A DNA stretch of 64,000 nt. Source: Flavobacterium sp. UBA5153 (lineage in GTDB: Bacteria > Bacteroidota > Bacteroidia > Flavobacteriales > Flavobacteriaceae). Under the pieces are notes generated by a model. That model was not told the DNA's origin. It saw only the letters and a program-made list of their open reading frames with translations, and searched no databases. Positions 18,271-25,840 of the stretch are shown piece by piece. A program made the position numbers and the translations under genes. Each line of letters begins with the position of its first letter. The stretch's first letter is position 1. The DNA lies in assembly GCA_002413745.1 (NCBI GenBank), contig DHXP01000078.1:1-64000 (forward strand), given 5' to 3'.

Positions 18271-19510
18271 ATATTACATCGCACTAAGTTGTTTGATTTT
18301 AAGCGCTACAAACATGGTCGCCCAAACACTTTCGTTGGATTCCGTTTTGGAAAATATCAAAACCAATAATCCACAACTAAAAATGTATAACGCTGATATA
18401 CAAAGTATGGATGCAGCAGCAAAGGGAGCCAAAAGCTGGATGCCACCACAAGTAAGCACCGGTTTTTTTATGACACCTTACAATGCAAATCTGTGGAAAG
18501 CCAACGAAATGGGATCCGGAATGGGGAATTATATGGTGGGTGTCACACAAATGATACCTAATTCTTCAAGACTTAAAGCCGATTCTAATTATATGAATGC
18601 AATGTCCTCGGTTGAAACCGAAAACAAAAATTATACTATTAATCAGTTGGATGCTTTGGCAAAAACCAATTATTATCAATGGTTGGTGCTGAATAAAAAG
18701 ATAAAAATTGCCAACGATAATTTATTGCTTTTAGACTATATGATTAAAAGTATGGAGATTCGCTACCAATATAATATGGATAAATTGCCAACCTATTACA
18801 AGGCAAAATCGCAGTATAGCTCTTTGCAAAGCATGATTGTGATGTTGCAAAATGACATTTCCCAAAAACGAATTATGCTTAACACCTTGATGGCAAGAGA
18901 CAAAAATATTGTTTTTGATATCGATTCGACTTATAAATTGAATGATTTCAATGCCATACTATCAGACACAACTTCGCTTTCCCAAAAACGAAGTGATGTT
19001 AGAGCCATTGAAAAAACAATTGAGTTAAATCAATTGAAAATCGAAGCCGAAAAGACAAAATTTCTGCCCGAATTTGGCATCAAATACGATCACATGTTTG
19101 GATTTGGTCAACAACCGCAACAATTTTCCTTAATGGGAATGGTAAATATTCCAATGCCTTGGTCAACCAAGATGGATAAAGCCAACATCGCTAGTTTTAA
19201 AATAAAAAACGAAAGCCTAAACTGGCAGAAACAAATGATTTTGAACGAAGCCACCGGGATGATTTCGGGGATGAACACGGAACTAACGAACTTGAAAAAA
19301 CAGTATGACATTGCCGAAAAAAGTATCATTCCAGCATTGCGAAGAAATTATGATACCGCAATTCTATCTTGGCAAAACAACACTGGAGATTTATTTGTTG
19401 TACTCGACGCTTGGGAAGCTTTAAATATGTCCCAAATTGAGTCACTGGATAAATTGCAAGCCATTTTGAGTGTACAAGTTGAAATCGAAAAACAACTAGA
19501 AACCAACTAA
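18257..19510 (+). CDS. TolC-family outer membrane efflux protein (CusC-like)
   Basis: About 417 residues. The ATG at 18257 is chosen over an upstream TTG because it opens a good signal peptide (YIALSCLILSATNMVAQ). It overlaps the permease gene by 14 bases. The rest is helical with the repeated structure of outer membrane factors (LDSVLENIKTNNPQLKMYNADI; then a second half from SLSQKRSDVRAIEKTIELNQLK). It should form the exit duct of the tripartite Cus-type pump, spanning the outer membrane and periplasm. Two bases separate its stop from the adaptor gene, an operon arrangement. Confidence 0.88.
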   Translation: MLNIKYYIALSCLILSATNMVAQTLSLDSVLENIKTNNPQLKMYNADIQSMDAAAKGAKSWMPPQVSTGFFMTPYNANLWKANEMGSGMGNYMVGVTQMIPNSSRLKADSNYMNAMSSVETENKNYTINQLDALAKTNYYQWLVLNKKIKIANDNLLLLDYMIKSMEIRYQYNMDKLPTYYKAKSQYSSLQSMIVMLQNDISQKRIMLNTLMARDKNIVFDIDSTYKLNDFNAILSDTTSLSQKRSDVRAIEKTIELNQLKIEAEKTKFLPEFGIKYDHMFGFGQQPQQFSLMGMVNIPMPWSTKMDKANIASFKIKNESLNWQKQMILNEATGMISGMNTELTNLKKQYDIAEKSIIPALRRNYDTAILSWQNNTGDLFVVLDAWEALNMSQIESLDKLQAILSVQVEIEKQLETN

Positions 19511-19512
19511 TC

Positions 19513-20760
19513 ATGAATAAGTATTTAAAATATAGTTTGCTGGTAATTGTAATTTCAATTTTTGGATTTACAGCTTATTTCTACACAATTAAATCAGAGA
19601 ATCATTCGGAAAGTTCAGTTCAAAAAGAAGTTTACACTTGCTCGATGCATCCTCAAATTATTAAAGACAAACCCGGTAGTTGTCCTATTTGCGGAATGAC
19701 TTTGGTTAAAAAAGTGATCAAGAATCAAGTTATAGACAGTAAATCAATTGAAGATCTTTTGAAACCCACCGATAATTATATAGTGGGGAATTATCAAACC
19801 ACAATAGCTAAGGATACCACCCTAAGTGCAGCAATAAATTTACCCGGTCTGGTAACTTATGATCCAAATTCTTCGGTAAATGTGGCTGCGAGAATAAGTG
19901 GCAAAATAGAACGAATGTATGTGAATTATAAATTCCAAAAAGTAAATAAAGGACAAAAACTCTTCGATTTATACAGTCCGGAATTACTGACAGAACAGCA
20001 AAATTTTATCTATTTGATTTCCAATGATGCCGAAAACACGTCCATAATCAAAGCATCAAAACAAAAATTGCTACTCTATGGAATGACAAGCAATCAAATC
20101 AATTCTCTGGCTTCAACCAAAAAGGCCAACCCGGTAATCTCCATTTATAGCCCGGCTTCCGGGATTGTTTCAGGAACGGAAAGTATGTCCAATAATGTAA
20201 ATGCGACAATGCAAAATCCATCTTCAACCACCGAAAATCTATCGGTTAAAGAAGGCGATTACATCAAGAAAAATCAAGTTGTTTTTAAATTATTGAATAC
20301 GGATAAAGTCTGGGGAATTTTCAATGTCATTCAAGGGTATAACAGTCTAATCAAAACCAATCAACCAATTAGAATCACTACAGAGTTAGACGAAAACGAA
20401 ACTTTTAATGCACAAATAAATTTTATTGAAACACAATTCAATCCCGCCGACAAAACCAATAGAATAAGAGTTTATTTGAATAATAACACATTGAAATTAC
20501 CCATTGGTTTGCGATTGCAAGGCGTTGTGAAAACAAATCCAACGAAAGGGATTTGGATACAAAAACAGGCAATGGTGAGCATTGGAACCAAGAAAATTGT
20601 TTTTCTGAAAATGGGAAATGGATTCAAAGCAACAGCAGTGAAAACCGGAATTGAAATCAACGATTTTGTCCAGATTATCGACGGAATTTTGGTTCAAGAT
20701 ACTATTGCCGAAAATGGGCACTATTTAATTGATAGCGAAAGCTTCATTAAAACAGAGTAA
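19513..20760 (+). CDS. CusB-type periplasmic adaptor with heavy-metal-binding domain
   Basis: The 415-residue membrane fusion protein has an N-terminal TM anchor (about 5-27), a heavy-metal-binding domain at about residues 41-67 (YTCSMHPQI, then CPICGMTL), then beta-barrel, lipoyl and hairpin regions (VAARISGKIERMYVNYKFQK, SPELLTEQQNF, GDYIKKNQVVFKLLNTDKVW). It joins the inner-membrane pump to the outer-membrane channel and, by analogy with CusB, delivers Cu(I)/Ag(I). It is translated from an ATG 2 bases after the channel gene. A second adaptor follows 2 bases later. Confidence 0.9.
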   Translation: MNKYLKYSLLVIVISIFGFTAYFYTIKSENHSESSVQKEVYTCSMHPQIIKDKPGSCPICGMTLVKKVIKNQVIDSKSIEDLLKPTDNYIVGNYQTTIAKDTTLSAAINLPGLVTYDPNSSVNVAARISGKIERMYVNYKFQKVNKGQKLFDLYSPELLTEQQNFIYLISNDAENTSIIKASKQKLLLYGMTSNQINSLASTKKANPVISIYSPASGIVSGTESMSNNVNATMQNPSSTTENLSVKEGDYIKKNQVVFKLLNTDKVWGIFNVIQGYNSLIKTNQPIRITTELDENETFNAQINFIETQFNPADKTNRIRVYLNNNTLKLPIGLRLQGVVKTNPTKGIWIQKQAMVSIGTKKIVFLKMGNGFKATAVKTGIEINDFVQIIDGILVQDTIAENGHYLIDSESFIKTE

Positions 20761-20762
20761 TT

Positions 20763-21977
20763 ATGAAACAGATAAAAAAAATCAGTATTTTATTTTTATT
20801 GTTTACCGCATTCGTAGCTTGTAACACTAAAAACAAGGAAGAAGACAAGAAACAGCAGCCAGAAGAAACTATTTTTTATACTTGTTCGATGGATCCACAA
20901 ATTAAGGAAGACAAACCTGGGAAATGCCCCATTTGTCATATGGAATTGACTCCAATGAAAGCCGGGGATTTGCCCTCAAATGAAATAGCTTTGAGTAAAC
21001 AAGAAATTAAATTGGGCAATATAACCATGCAAACCATTTCGGAAACAAAAAGCAGTTTAGAGCAGGAATACACGGGTGTTTTGACCATTAATCAGGAAAA
21101 AATCAAGACTATTTCGGCAAGAGCAATGGGACGAATTGAAAAGTTGAATTTCAAGACGGTTGGCGATTATGTTGCTAAAAACACCGCGGTTTATGTGTTG
21201 TATAGCGAAGATATTGCTATCGCCAAACAAGATTATTTCATGGCATATAAACAACTTTCAATGCCCGGTAATTTTGGGAAAAATGCGCAAAATATGCTCA
21301 ATGCCGCCAAGCAAAAACTGCTGTTTTTTGGGTTGTCCAACACCCAAATTGAAAGCATTAAAACCACCAAAGAAGTTTCGCCTTACACGACTTTTTATAG
21401 TACATATAGCGGAACTATTTCAGAAATAGTAGCCACGGAGGGCAGTTATATAATGGAAGGTTCCGCCATAATTAAACTGGCAGATTTAAATAGTCTTTGG
21501 CTTGAAACACAAGTAAATGTAAATTATTCAAAAAGCATATATGTTGGACAAAGTGCCAAAGTTTCATTTACTGATTATCCCGATAAAACAATAAATGCCA
21601 GAATTTCATTCATCAATCCAGAAATCAATCCAGATACCAGACTGTTTTTGGTGCGAATGGAAATCCCCAATCAAAACTTGTTTCTCAAACCCGGTATGCA
21701 AGCAATTGCCAAATTAAGCCAATCCAATCTAAAAGGATTATTTATTCCGACTGACGCTGTTATCAGGGAAGAAAATGCTTCGTATATTTGGGTAGAAAAA
21801 AGACCGGGCGTATTTGAAAACCTTATGGTGGAAACTGGTAGGGAAACAAACGGAATGATAGAAATTAAATCGGCAATAGATAACACGAAAAAAGTGGTTA
21901 TTACTGGAGCGTATGCCATAAACAGTGAATATAAATTCCGAAAAGGAAGTGACCCAATGGAAGGAATGAAAATGTAA
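20763..21977 (+). CDS. Second CusB-type adaptor, lipoprotein form
   Basis: A 404-residue adaptor with a lipoprotein signal (LLFTAFVACN, lipid Cys about residue 20) in place of a TM anchor. The heavy-metal-binding domain at about 38-64 reads YTCSMDPQI and CPICHMEL, so one His and the usual Gly of CGM differ from the consensus. The fusion-protein core follows (GRIEKLNFKTVGDYVAKNTA, SEIVATEGSYIMEGSAIIKL, GMQAIAKLSQ). The C terminus is FRKGSDPMEGMKM, a tail common in flavobacterial CusB proteins. Having two different adaptors in one operon is consistent with division of labour or a duplication. Confidence 0.9.
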   Translation: MKQIKKISILFLLFTAFVACNTKNKEEDKKQQPEETIFYTCSMDPQIKEDKPGKCPICHMELTPMKAGDLPSNEIALSKQEIKLGNITMQTISETKSSLEQEYTGVLTINQEKIKTISARAMGRIEKLNFKTVGDYVAKNTAVYVLYSEDIAIAKQDYFMAYKQLSMPGNFGKNAQNMLNAAKQKLLFFGLSNTQIESIKTTKEVSPYTTFYSTYSGTISEIVATEGSYIMEGSAIIKLADLNSLWLETQVNVNYSKSIYVGQSAKVSFTDYPDKTINARISFINPEINPDTRLFLVRMEIPNQNLFLKPGMQAIAKLSQSNLKGLFIPTDAVIREENASYIWVEKRPGVFENLMVETGRETNGMIEIKSAIDNTKKVVITGAYAINSEYKFRKGSDPMEGMKM

Positions 21978-22025
21978 ATTCCATTAGATTTTTCAGATCA
22001 TTATTGTTAGAAATAAATTTAGTTT

Positions 22026-22162
22026 AGTCCCTACGGGACAATGACGTGTTATATAAACACTTAACTGCCAATATTAAACCCCTACAGGGTTGCTCCGTTA
22101 GGAGCTAAATATTGGTAGAAAAAGAAGTAAGTTCCACCATTTATAAATGTCCCGTAGGGACT
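22026..22162. repeat. Composite palindromic repeat of 137 bp after the adaptor genes
   Basis: Outer arms AGTCCCTACGGGACA (22026-22040) and TGTCCCGTAGGGACT (22148-22162) are perfect reverse complements. Nested inside are CCAATATT (22068-22075) with AATATTGG (22108-22115) and GCTCC (22092-22096) with GGAGC (22101-22105), so the whole element can fold into a branched structure. The wording resembles dispersed REP-like intergenic repeats of Flavobacteriia. It marks the left border of the phosphorylase/PRPP cassette. Confidence 0.85.
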
Positions 22163-22247
22163 ACAATTTATTGAGATGTGACAAGATTTAACTTTCTTGT
22201 CGGACAAGAATGTCTTTAAATTATGAATTAATAGAAACGACAAAACA

Positions 22248-23759
22248 ATGGGAAATCATCATCATTATTTACACACATTAAAGGTAAAATCACTTGGTAT
22301 TGACACCTATTACGAGAATATCGTTTTTTTGAGAAGTGATTGCCACATTTGCCGTTCAGAAGGTTTTACCGCACTTACACGACTCGTTGTTCATCACAAA
22401 GAAAAAAAAATAATTGCGACTCTCGACGTGGTGCATTCTGATTTATTGAGGATGGATGAAGCGGCGCTTTCTGATGTCGCGTTAAAGCGTCTCGGTGTGG
22501 TAGATGGCGATTTAATTACCATTTCACATCTCAAACCGATAGAATCATTAAGCGATGTTCGTGCAAAAATGTATCATAAAAAAATTGATGAAGCGGCTTA
22601 TTACAGAATTATTAATGACATAACCAATGGTTTATATTCTGACATTGAGATAGCTGCTTTCATTGCCGGATGTGCGGGAGATAATCTGGATTTGGACGAA
22701 ATCACTTGGCTTGCCAAGGCGATGATTGATTCTGGAGAAAAATTAAAATGGAACGGAAAAATAATTATGGACAAACATTCCGTTGGTGGTTTGCCCGGAA
22801 ACCGTACCACGCCAATCGTAGTTGCGATTATTGCCGCTTCGGGATTGACAATTCCAAAAATATCTTCCCGCGCCATCACTTCCCCGGCAGGAACAGCCGA
22901 TACAATGGAAACGATGACGAAGGTGAATTTGTCTATCGAAAAAATAAAAGAAGTGGTAAACAAAGAAGGCGGTTGTTTTGCATGGGGACGTTTAGCCAGA
23001 CTAAGTCCTGCCGACGATATTATTATCACAATCGAAAAAGCATTGGATGTTGATAGCGCAGGGCAAATGATTGCATCAGTACTTTCAAAAAAAGCCGCTG
23101 CGGGATCTACACATATAGTTATTGAAATTCCCTTTGGAGAAACGGCAAAAGTGCGGACACATGATGAAGCACTGAAATTGCAATATTATTTCAACGCGGT
23201 GGGTGACGCCATAAAATTAAAGGTAGATGTGTTGATTACCGATGGCTCACAGCCTGTCGGGAGAGGCATTGGTCCTTCATTGGAAGCTATGGATGTTCTT
23301 TCGGTATTAAGAAATCAAGAAGATGCTCCGAAGGATTTAAAAGAAAAATCCTTGAAGATCGTGGGTGCATTATTTGAATTATCGGGCAAAATGGAAAACG
23401 GAAAAGGGATTTTAGAGGCTCGACATATTCTGGAAAGCGGAGAAGCATACGAAAAGTTCAAAAATATTTGCCTCGCCCAAGGTGGTTTTAGAGAACCTAC
23501 ATTTGCCAAATTTAAAGTCGAAATCAAATCGGAAAATGCCGGCACGGTAACTGTCATCGACAACAGGAAACTTGCGAAGATTGCCAAACTTGCGGGAGCG
23601 CCACAGTCTCCTTCGGCAGGACTTTATTTCAGTTCACCCATTGGAACCAAAGTGGAAGTAGGGCAGACACTTTTTACCATTTATTCTGAATCAGAAGGAG
23701 AACTTCAATATGCGGTTGACTATTTAGAGTCGGTAAATCCAATAATCAAAATCGTTTAG
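22248..23759 (+). CDS. Thymidine/AMP phosphorylase family protein
   Basis: The 503-residue protein belongs to the long archaeal-type branch of nucleoside phosphorylases (AMP phosphorylase / DeoA-like). It has an N-terminal extra domain of about 90 residues, then the glycosyltransferase-family helical domain (ITNGLYSDIEIAAFIAG). The phosphate site reads KHSVGGLPGNRTTP, the SPAGTADTMETMTKV motif follows, and the C-terminal alpha/beta domain comes last. AMP phosphorylases cleave NMP with phosphate to a base plus ribose-1,5-bisphosphate; thymidine phosphorylases act on deoxynucleosides. Sequence alone does not decide between them. It is 2 bases from a PRPP synthetase gene, so nucleotide/ribose-phosphate salvage is likely. 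Confidence 0.85.
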   Translation: MGNHHHYLHTLKVKSLGIDTYYENIVFLRSDCHICRSEGFTALTRLVVHHKEKKIIATLDVVHSDLLRMDEAALSDVALKRLGVVDGDLITISHLKPIESLSDVRAKMYHKKIDEAAYYRIINDITNGLYSDIEIAAFIAGCAGDNLDLDEITWLAKAMIDSGEKLKWNGKIIMDKHSVGGLPGNRTTPIVVAIIAASGLTIPKISSRAITSPAGTADTMETMTKVNLSIEKIKEVVNKEGGCFAWGRLARLSPADDIIITIEKALDVDSAGQMIASVLSKKAAAGSTHIVIEIPFGETAKVRTHDEALKLQYYFNAVGDAIKLKVDVLITDGSQPVGRGIGPSLEAMDVLSVLRNQEDAPKDLKEKSLKIVGALFELSGKMENGKGILEARHILESGEAYEKFKNICLAQGGFREPTFAKFKVEIKSENAGTVTVIDNRKLAKIAKLAGAPQSPSAGLYFSSPIGTKVEVGQTLFTIYSESEGELQYAVDYLESVNPIIKIV

Positions 23760-23761
23760 TG

Positions 23762-24643
23762 ATGGAAAAAATATTTTTTTCCTTGCCGGGAAACGAAGAA
23801 CTGACCCAATCACTGGCACAAAAATGTCATTCGGAAATAGGGCAGACAATTATTCGCCGATTCCCTGACGGGGAAACCTATATCAACATAGAATCTGACG
23901 TGAAGGGCAAGCAAGTGATACTGGTTTGCACATTGAATCATCCCGACGAGAAAGTAGTGCCGCTGTATTATTTATCACAAACCGCGAAGGAATTAGGCGC
24001 AAAATCCATTTGTCTCGTTGCGCCTTATCTGGCTTATATGCGGCAGGACAAGCGTTTTCATCCGGGGGAAGGAATTACTTCGGTTTATTTTGCAAAATTC
24101 ATTTCTACATTTGTTGATTCACTCATAACCATTGATCCGCACCTTCACAGAAGAAGTTCCTTGTCCGAAATATATTCTATTCCAACCACAGTTCTTCATA
24201 CCGCCAATCTTATTTCAAAATGGATTCACGGCAATATTGAAAAACCCATATTAATTGGTCCCGATGCCGAAAGTGCGCAGTGGGTTTCCGAAATTGCCCA
24301 TTATGCAGATTTGCTTTTCATTGTTCTTGAAAAAACAAGGATAGGTGATGAGAATGTTGTGATAACGGTTCCTCATATCGAAAAATATAAAGATCACACT
24401 CCGGTTCTGGTTGATGATATTATCTCGACTGCGCGAACGATGATTGCCACTATTGGTCATTTAAAAAAAGCGGGAATGCAAAACCCGGTTTGTGTTGGCA
24501 TCCATGGGATATTTGCAAACAATGCCTATTCAGATTTGCTTGATGCCGGAGCCAAAGAAGTGGTGACGTGCAATACGATTCCGCATAAATCGAACAGAAT
24601 AAAAACAGATGAAATTATTTCCTCGTCGATTAACCAACTTTAA
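23762..24643 (+). CDS. prs: Ribose-phosphate pyrophosphokinase (PRPP synthetase), short archaeal-like form
   Basis: About 293 residues, shorter than the usual 310-320 of bacterial housekeeping Prs. Seen: FPDGETYINI (RRFPDGE type), PYLAYMRQDKRF, the metal-binding ITIDPHLHRRSSL and the PRPP loop PVLVDDIISTARTM. It transfers pyrophosphate from ATP to ribose-5-phosphate. An in-frame GTG at 23759 overlaps the upstream stop, but ATG at 23762 is preferred. Its length and pairing with an AMP phosphorylase-like gene suggest a second, accessory PRPP synthetase acquired as a cassette. Confidence 0.86.
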   Translation: MEKIFFSLPGNEELTQSLAQKCHSEIGQTIIRRFPDGETYINIESDVKGKQVILVCTLNHPDEKVVPLYYLSQTAKELGAKSICLVAPYLAYMRQDKRFHPGEGITSVYFAKFISTFVDSLITIDPHLHRRSSLSEIYSIPTTVLHTANLISKWIHGNIEKPILIGPDAESAQWVSEIAHYADLLFIVLEKTRIGDENVVITVPHIEKYKDHTPVLVDDIISTARTMIATIGHLKKAGMQNPVCVGIHGIFANNAYSDLLDAGAKEVVTCNTIPHKSNRIKTDEIISSSINQL

Positions 24644-24711
24644 AATAAAATTCCAAACAAATAAAGATGCGATGAGCCAGAATTGTCGAATAATGCATCA
24701 CTTTTCCCTGA

Positions 24712-24767
24712 TTCTATGGAATATATTCCGGAAAGGAAGCGACCCAATGGCAGGAATGAAGATGTAA
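24712..24767 (+). pseudogene. Decayed 3' end of a CusB-type adaptor gene
   Basis: From 24720 the sequence reads NIFRKGSDPMAGMKM and a stop, which nearly repeats the tail EYKFRKGSDPMEGMKM at the end of the intact adaptor gene (21977). Nucleotide similarity is high over about 46 bases. Upstream similarity fades quickly and the frame is lost. The fragment lies just after the PRPP synthetase gene, so the two-gene cassette is bracketed by adaptor-gene ends. Confidence 0.75.
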
Positions 24768-24981
24768 TCTTTAGATATTTTTTAAAAATGCATTTAATTA
24801 ATAATCCGGTAAAATAAAGCCCTTTCATACAAAAGGTTAAGTTTTATATTTCTCCTTTTTATTGAAAAATCATAAAAATAAGTGAATTAAACAACTAATA
24901 TATATAATTTAAAAACACTTTTAAAAATAAAAGAACGGACCTTTACAGTATAAAAATAAATTCTAATTTAAATTTAATAGT

Positions 24982-25401
24982 ATGAAAACACTTCAAAAAG
25001 TTACATTAATTATTGTATTTCTTGGTTTATTTGCTTCATGCCAATCCGGTACAGATATAAATAAAATTCTTTCAAAACAAGAAACCAGAAAAGTAATTAT
25101 GGACACAATTGCTAATAACAGCACTATGTCGGTGGAAATGATGGAAGCAGTCATGAATAGCAAAAAAGGAAAAATGATGATGATGGGAAATGATAAAATG
25201 ACAATGATGATGATGATGGATAATCGTGCTTCAATGATGAAAATGATGAAAGACAATCCGGCAATGATGCAAAATATGTGGTCTGATATGATGGAAATCT
25301 CAAAAAACAATCCTGGCATGATGAATATGATGCAAAATAAGAATTCGGGAAATATGGAAATGAAAGGTATGAACATGAAAAATAATCAGTCTATAAAATA
25401 A
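24982..25401 (+). CDS. Methionine-rich lipoprotein, probable periplasmic copper binder
   Basis: The 139-residue product has a lipoprotein signal (VFLGLFASCQ, lipid Cys about residue 20). The mature part is strikingly Met-rich (about one residue in four after position 40), with runs such as GKMMMMGNDKMTMMMMM, MMKMMKDNPAMMQNM and MNMMQNKNSGNMEMKGMNM. Clusters of Met are typical Cu(I)/Ag(I) ligands in periplasmic copper proteins. I do not recognise a named family. It lies 27 bases before an HMA copper chaperone gene, supporting a role in copper handling. Confidence 0.75.
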   Translation: MKTLQKVTLIIVFLGLFASCQSGTDINKILSKQETRKVIMDTIANNSTMSVEMMEAVMNSKKGKMMMMGNDKMTMMMMMDNRASMMKMMKDNPAMMQNMWSDMMEISKNNPGMMNMMQNKNSGNMEMKGMNMKNNQSIK

Positions 25402-25428
25402 TAAATAACATTTTAAATAAATTAAAAA

Positions 25429-25698
25429 ATGATACATACATATAATATTACAGGTATGACCTGTGGTGGTTGTCGTTCAAATGTTGAAAACGCATTGAAC
25501 GCTATTAATGGAATTGAAGCTACAGTTACTCTTCAACCCCCAGTGGCCACAATTACAATGGAAAAACATGTTCCAATAACAGAATTACAAGAAGTTTTGA
25601 AAACTGTTGGTGATTACACCATAACAGTTGGCAATCCTAATATAAAAACGTCTGAAAGTCCAAAATCAAAATCATGTTGTGGTGGTCACAAAATGTAG
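25429..25698 (+). CDS. HMA-domain copper chaperone (CopZ-like)
   Basis: An 89-residue protein with one heavy-metal-associated domain at residues 1-68. The metal site is GMTCGGC (Cys about 12 and 15). A short C-terminal tail ends SCCGGHKM, adding two Cys and a His. It is cytoplasmic and should pass Cu(I) to the CopA ATPase encoded next. Its domain is very like the first domain of that ATPase (shared EKHVPI, ALNAI, PP-ATIT), which suggests one came from the other by duplication. Confidence 0.85.
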   Translation: MIHTYNITGMTCGGCRSNVENALNAINGIEATVTLQPPVATITMEKHVPITELQEVLKTVGDYTITVGNPNIKTSESPKSKSCCGGHKM

Positions 25699-25728
25699 CA
25701 AACAATAACCTCTACTTCGATTTTACTT

Positions 25729-25792
25729 AATGTTTGAAACAAATACATTGCCCCCTTACTATTTTTAGGGAGTAGTATTTGCTTCAAACATT
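25729..25792. repeat. Long hairpin between the copper chaperone and copA
   Basis: AATGTTTGAAACAAATAC (25729-25746) pairs with GTATTTGCTTCAAACATT (25775-25792) with a single mismatch, giving an 18-bp stem and a 28-base loop rich in C on the left and G on the right. No T-tract follows, so it is not a standard terminator. It may act as an mRNA stability or attenuation element between the chaperone and ATPase genes. Confidence 0.8.
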
Positions 25793-25840
25793 AAAATTAT
25801 ATGATAAATTTACCAAAATAAAAAATTAAGACTATTATAA

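Noticed and set aside
24993-25376. A 127-codon minus-strand frame rich in Ile and Phe, opposite the Met-rich lipoprotein
   Set aside because: It is the mirror of ATG-rich DNA (CAT read in another frame gives Ile-rich text), lies fully inside a better-supported gene and has no start region or homology.
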